Shown: positions 61,719-64,000 of the stretch, one piece after another
Position numbering within the stretch: the first letter of the stretch is position 1
Layout: each line of letters begins with the position of its first letter
DNA from: Pseudomonas pisciculturae
GTDB lineage: Bacteria; Pseudomonadota; Gammaproteobacteria; Pseudomonadales; Pseudomonadaceae
Direction: 5' to 3'
Assembly (NCBI RefSeq): GCF_015461805.1
Contig: NZ_JACVZE010000010.1
Span: 124,001-188,000 of the forward strand
Length of the DNA: 64,000 nucleotides
The notes under the pieces: generated by a model
Databases searched by the model: none
What the model was told of the DNA's origin: nothing
Seen by the model: the letters and a program-made list of their open reading frames with translations, nothing else
Translations under genes and position numbers: made by a program

Positions 61719-61897
61719 GCCGAATGAGAGGACTCGCGTAGGGGCGTTCCTTAACGGCTTGCGCCCTTGGGCGTAAAGCCCTGCTTGCCCGGCAAGTTGA
61801 CGCCAGAAAATAATCCTCTCGCGCCGCGTAAAGTCAGGTATTCCTCAGCCGATAGCGAATCAATACACACGGTTTTTCGCGCGGCTGAGGGTACGGC

Positions 61898-63253
61898 ATG
61901 TTCAATCAAGCACTCAAAACACAACTCGCTGCCAGGACGGCCGAAACCACCGAATTCAAAGGACTGATCGGCGCACTGGAGCGCTCCATGGCTGTGGTCG
62001 AATTTGACCTGAACGGCAAGGTGCTGCGGGCCAACGATAAGTTCCAGACAACCTTGGGCTATACAGCTGATCAGTTGGCCGGCAAGCCTCACCGTGAATT
62101 TTGTCTACCGGCGCTGACCAACAGCCCGGCCTACAGCCAGTTCTGGGCCGATCTCAAGGCGGGCAAGTTTGTCTCCGGCACGTTCAAGCGGGTGGACGCC
62201 AAAGGCCGTACCCTCTGGCTCGAAGCCAGTTATAACCCGGTGCTCGATGACCGAGGCCAGGTGCTGAAAGTGGTCAAGTATGCCCTCGACGTCACCCACA
62301 AGGTCGAGCAAGAGGCCGCTATCCACAGCAAGTTGGCCGCCCTTGATCGCGCCATGGCGGTGATCGAGTTCGACTTGAGTGGTGTGGTGCTGGACGCCAA
62401 CGCCAACTTCTTGAATGTGATGGGTTATGCCCTGGCCGAAATCAAAGGCAAACAGCACCGTCTGTTTTGTGAAAACGAGCTGATCAACAGCCACGAATAC
62501 GCCGACTTCTGGCGCCGCTTGAACAACGGCGAGTTCTTCACCGGGCAATTCAAACGCCTGGGCAAACATGGCCGGGTGGTGTGGCTGGAGGCCAGTTACA
62601 ACCCGGTGTATGACGGCGACGGTAAGCTGATCAAGATCGTCAAGTTCGCCAGCGACATCACCGAGCGTGTAGAAAAGTTCGAGGAAGATTCCCGTGGCGC
62701 GTCGCGGGCCTACCATATTTCTTCCGAGACCGAGCGCTTCGCCGAACATGGCACCCAAGTGATCCAGGAGACCGCCACCGAGATGCGCCGCATTGCCGAC
62801 AACATTGGCGAATCTGCAAGGCTAGTAGGGCAGCTGGGCGAACGTTCTGAACAAATCACCGCCATCGTCAATACCATTCGCGGCATCGCCGACCAGACCA
62901 ACCTACTGGCGCTCAATGCGGCCATCGAAGCAGCCAGGGCAGGGGATCAAGGGCGTGGGTTTGCGGTGGTGGCTGACGAGGTGCGGCAACTGGCCGGGCG
63001 TACCAGTCGCTCCACGGCAGAAATTGCCGAGATGATCGGTATGATCCTCTCTGAAACCCGCGACGCGGTGAGCAGCATGCAAGCGACCCAGGAAGGCGCA
63101 CAAAGAGGCGTTAGCCTGGCGGACCAGGCCGGCTCCGTGATCTTGCAGATTCGCACCAGTACCAGTGATGCGGTCGAAGCCGTCAGTATGTTTGCGTCGA
63201 AGCTGGACGAGTCGGACGTCATTCCCAAAACTGCCGCAGGTTGGATGGGCTGA
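61898..63253 (+). CDS. bdlA: BdlA-like soluble PAS-PAS chemoreceptor
   Basis: A 451-residue protein without a membrane segment or HAMP domain. Two PAS domains (about 25-140 and 150-262) share EFDLNGKVLRAN / EFDLSGVVLDAN and the WLEASYNPV strand. The methyl-accepting signalling tip is intact (IADQTNLLALNAAIEAARAG). This domain plan matches P. aeruginosa BdlA, which senses redox or energy state and triggers biofilm dispersal. Function is inferred; the MCP domain has a rather short C-terminal arm. The 179-base upstream region has no visible feature. Confidence 0.85.
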   Translation: MFNQALKTQLAARTAETTEFKGLIGALERSMAVVEFDLNGKVLRANDKFQTTLGYTADQLAGKPHREFCLPALTNSPAYSQFWADLKAGKFVSGTFKRVDAKGRTLWLEASYNPVLDDRGQVLKVVKYALDVTHKVEQEAAIHSKLAALDRAMAVIEFDLSGVVLDANANFLNVMGYALAEIKGKQHRLFCENELINSHEYADFWRRLNNGEFFTGQFKRLGKHGRVVWLEASYNPVYDGDGKLIKIVKFASDITERVEKFEEDSRGASRAYHISSETERFAEHGTQVIQETATEMRRIADNIGESARLVGQLGERSEQITAIVNTIRGIADQTNLLALNAAIEAARAGDQGRGFAVVADEVRQLAGRTSRSTAEIAEMIGMILSETRDAVSSMQATQEGAQRGVSLADQAGSVILQIRTSTSDAVEAVSMFASKLDESDVIPKTAAGWMG

Positions 63254-63296
63254 TCAGGATACGCCGGCCAGCAGCAGGGCCGGCGCACCCTGGCCG

Positions 63297-64000
63297 CTAC
63301 AGCAGGGTAAACGGGTAATCGACGATCAGCCGCAGCTCGTTCAACTTGCCATCGCCCTGGTCGGCATTCGACGACACGATGGCATCGCGCACCCGCAGCG
63401 ACAGGTTTTTTGCAGGGCCGCTCTGGATCACGTATTTGGCTTCCAGGTCGGTCTCGTGGTGCGCGCCATCCGAGCCGTAGTCGTTGACATACGCGCTGTG
63501 CTCCGGTGTGTGGGTGCCGTCGATGTCGGAACCGTTGATGTAGCGGCCCATGAAACTCAGCCCCGGCACGCCATAGCTGGCCATATTCAAATCATAACGA
63601 ATCCCCCACGACTGCTCGCCCGGGCCGTTGAAGTCGCCCCATTGCACCGAGTTGGCCAAAAACACCGAATCGCCGCCTTCGCCCGCGCCGTTGTTGCCGG
63701 TGCCAATGTAGTCAAACGGCGTGTCGCCATGCACTTTCTGGAACGACAACGTCAGTGTGTGGGCCTGCATAAACGAATACGCCGCCGCCAACGAGTACGT
63801 GGTGTTGTTGATCGCACCGGCCTTGGCGCTGCCGGTGTCGAGGGTGCGGTAGAGGTTGCCATCAAGCGCCAGGGATTGGTCATGCGCCAGCGGGATCACG
63901 TAGTTGAGGTTGGTGTAGTACTGGCGCCAGATGTCTTGCAGCTCACCGGCATACAGCGTCGCGCTCAGCGACGGCGTGAAGGTGTATTTGCCGCCGACAA
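63297..64000 (-). CDS. OprD-family outer-membrane porin, 3' part
   Basis: The last 234 or so codons of an OprD-family porin; the gene starts beyond the right edge. The sequence alternates hydrophobic and polar residues, as in beta strands, and shows family landmarks GKYTFTPSLSATLYAGELQD, YGVPGLSFMGRYINGSD and the terminal LRLIVDYPFTLL. OprD porins pass amino acids, small acids or other specific solutes through the outer membrane. The true start and substrate cannot be seen. Confidence 0.9.
   Translation of the reverse strand, partial: VGGKYTFTPSLSATLYAGELQDIWRQYYTNLNYVIPLAHDQSLALDGNLYRTLDTGSAKAGAINNTTYSLAAAYSFMQAHTLTLSFQKVHGDTPFDYIGTGNNGAGEGGDSVFLANSVQWGDFNGPGEQSWGIRYDLNMASYGVPGLSFMGRYINGSDIDGTHTPEHSAYVNDYGSDGAHHETDLEAKYVIQSGPAKNLSLRVRDAIVSSNADQGDGKLNELRLIVDYPFTLL

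Overview
The window looks like a piece of a Pseudomonas chromosome, most likely from the P. fluorescens group. The reasons are the general codon use and GC-rich composition, an MvaT/MvaU-type xenogeneic silencer, a Pseudomonas-type 4-hydroxyphenylpyruvate dioxygenase, a BdlA-like soluble chemoreceptor, an OprD-family porin, and several GTGGGAG...CTCCCAC REP doublets (REPINs) between genes. There are no rRNA or tRNA genes, no insertion sequences, no prophage and no CRISPR array that I can see. This is species inference from sequence character, not from a database match.

Layout. 1-9.99 kb: arsenite-type transporter, AzlCD amino-acid exporter, small envelope proteins, a DUF1275 membrane protein, an ABC-F ATPase, a type IB topoisomerase and the modABC molybdate transporter with a convincing ModE box. 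10-16.6 kb: nitronate monooxygenase-like enzyme and alpha/beta hydrolase divergent from a CGNR zinc-finger regulator; an alkylation-repair operon (DUF1883 - 55-aa protein - alkB - ada) in which the Ada sensor domain has lost most of its zinc ligands; small lipoproteins. 16.9-25.5 kb: galU, gor, a KfrA-like DNA-binding protein divergent from a tyrosine recombinase across an AT-rich palindromic spacer, ahpC, ahpF, gloA, mvaU (oxidative and carbonyl stress theme). 25.7-34.5 kb: CSS-EAL phosphodiesterase, LysR/EamA pair, hpd, rarD, and an aldo/keto reductase / LysR / SDR set. 34.6-39.8 kb: MFS transporter, CdaR-type regulator and glycerate kinase (sugar-acid or glycerate use), then a frameshifted acetylpolyamine-amidohydrolase gene broken at a 12-base homopolymer, preceded by the tail of a deleted MFS transporter.

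39.8-45.9 kb: GNAT acetyltransferase, aspartate/glutamate racemase, Lrp/AsnC regulator with a divergent DMT exporter, the rRNA hydroxylation protein RlhA, and ridA, whose start codon lies in a perfect 12-bp inverted repeat. 45.9-51.8 kb is a coherent alcohol-oxidation unit: enhancer-like 11-bp inverted repeat, a sigma-54 promoter, a quinohemoprotein alcohol dehydrogenase, an AldA-type aldehyde dehydrogenase and, convergently, an AcoR-like sigma-54 activator. 52.1-61.0 kb is an accessory-looking stress or efflux region: ABM-domain protein, RND permease and adaptor without an outer-membrane channel, two LysR regulators, an aldo/keto reductase, the stump of a second one, and an SDR. The window ends with DUF2256, CsbD, a BdlA-like PAS-PAS chemoreceptor and the 3' part of an OprD porin gene.

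No large, wholly unknown multi-gene system is evident. The candidates most worth following are the KfrA/recombinase pair, the degenerate Ada sensor in its four-gene operon, the ridA leader dyad, and the sigma-54 alcohol unit. Start codons were chosen mainly by ribosome-binding sites and family N-termini, and several differ from the longest possible reading frame.
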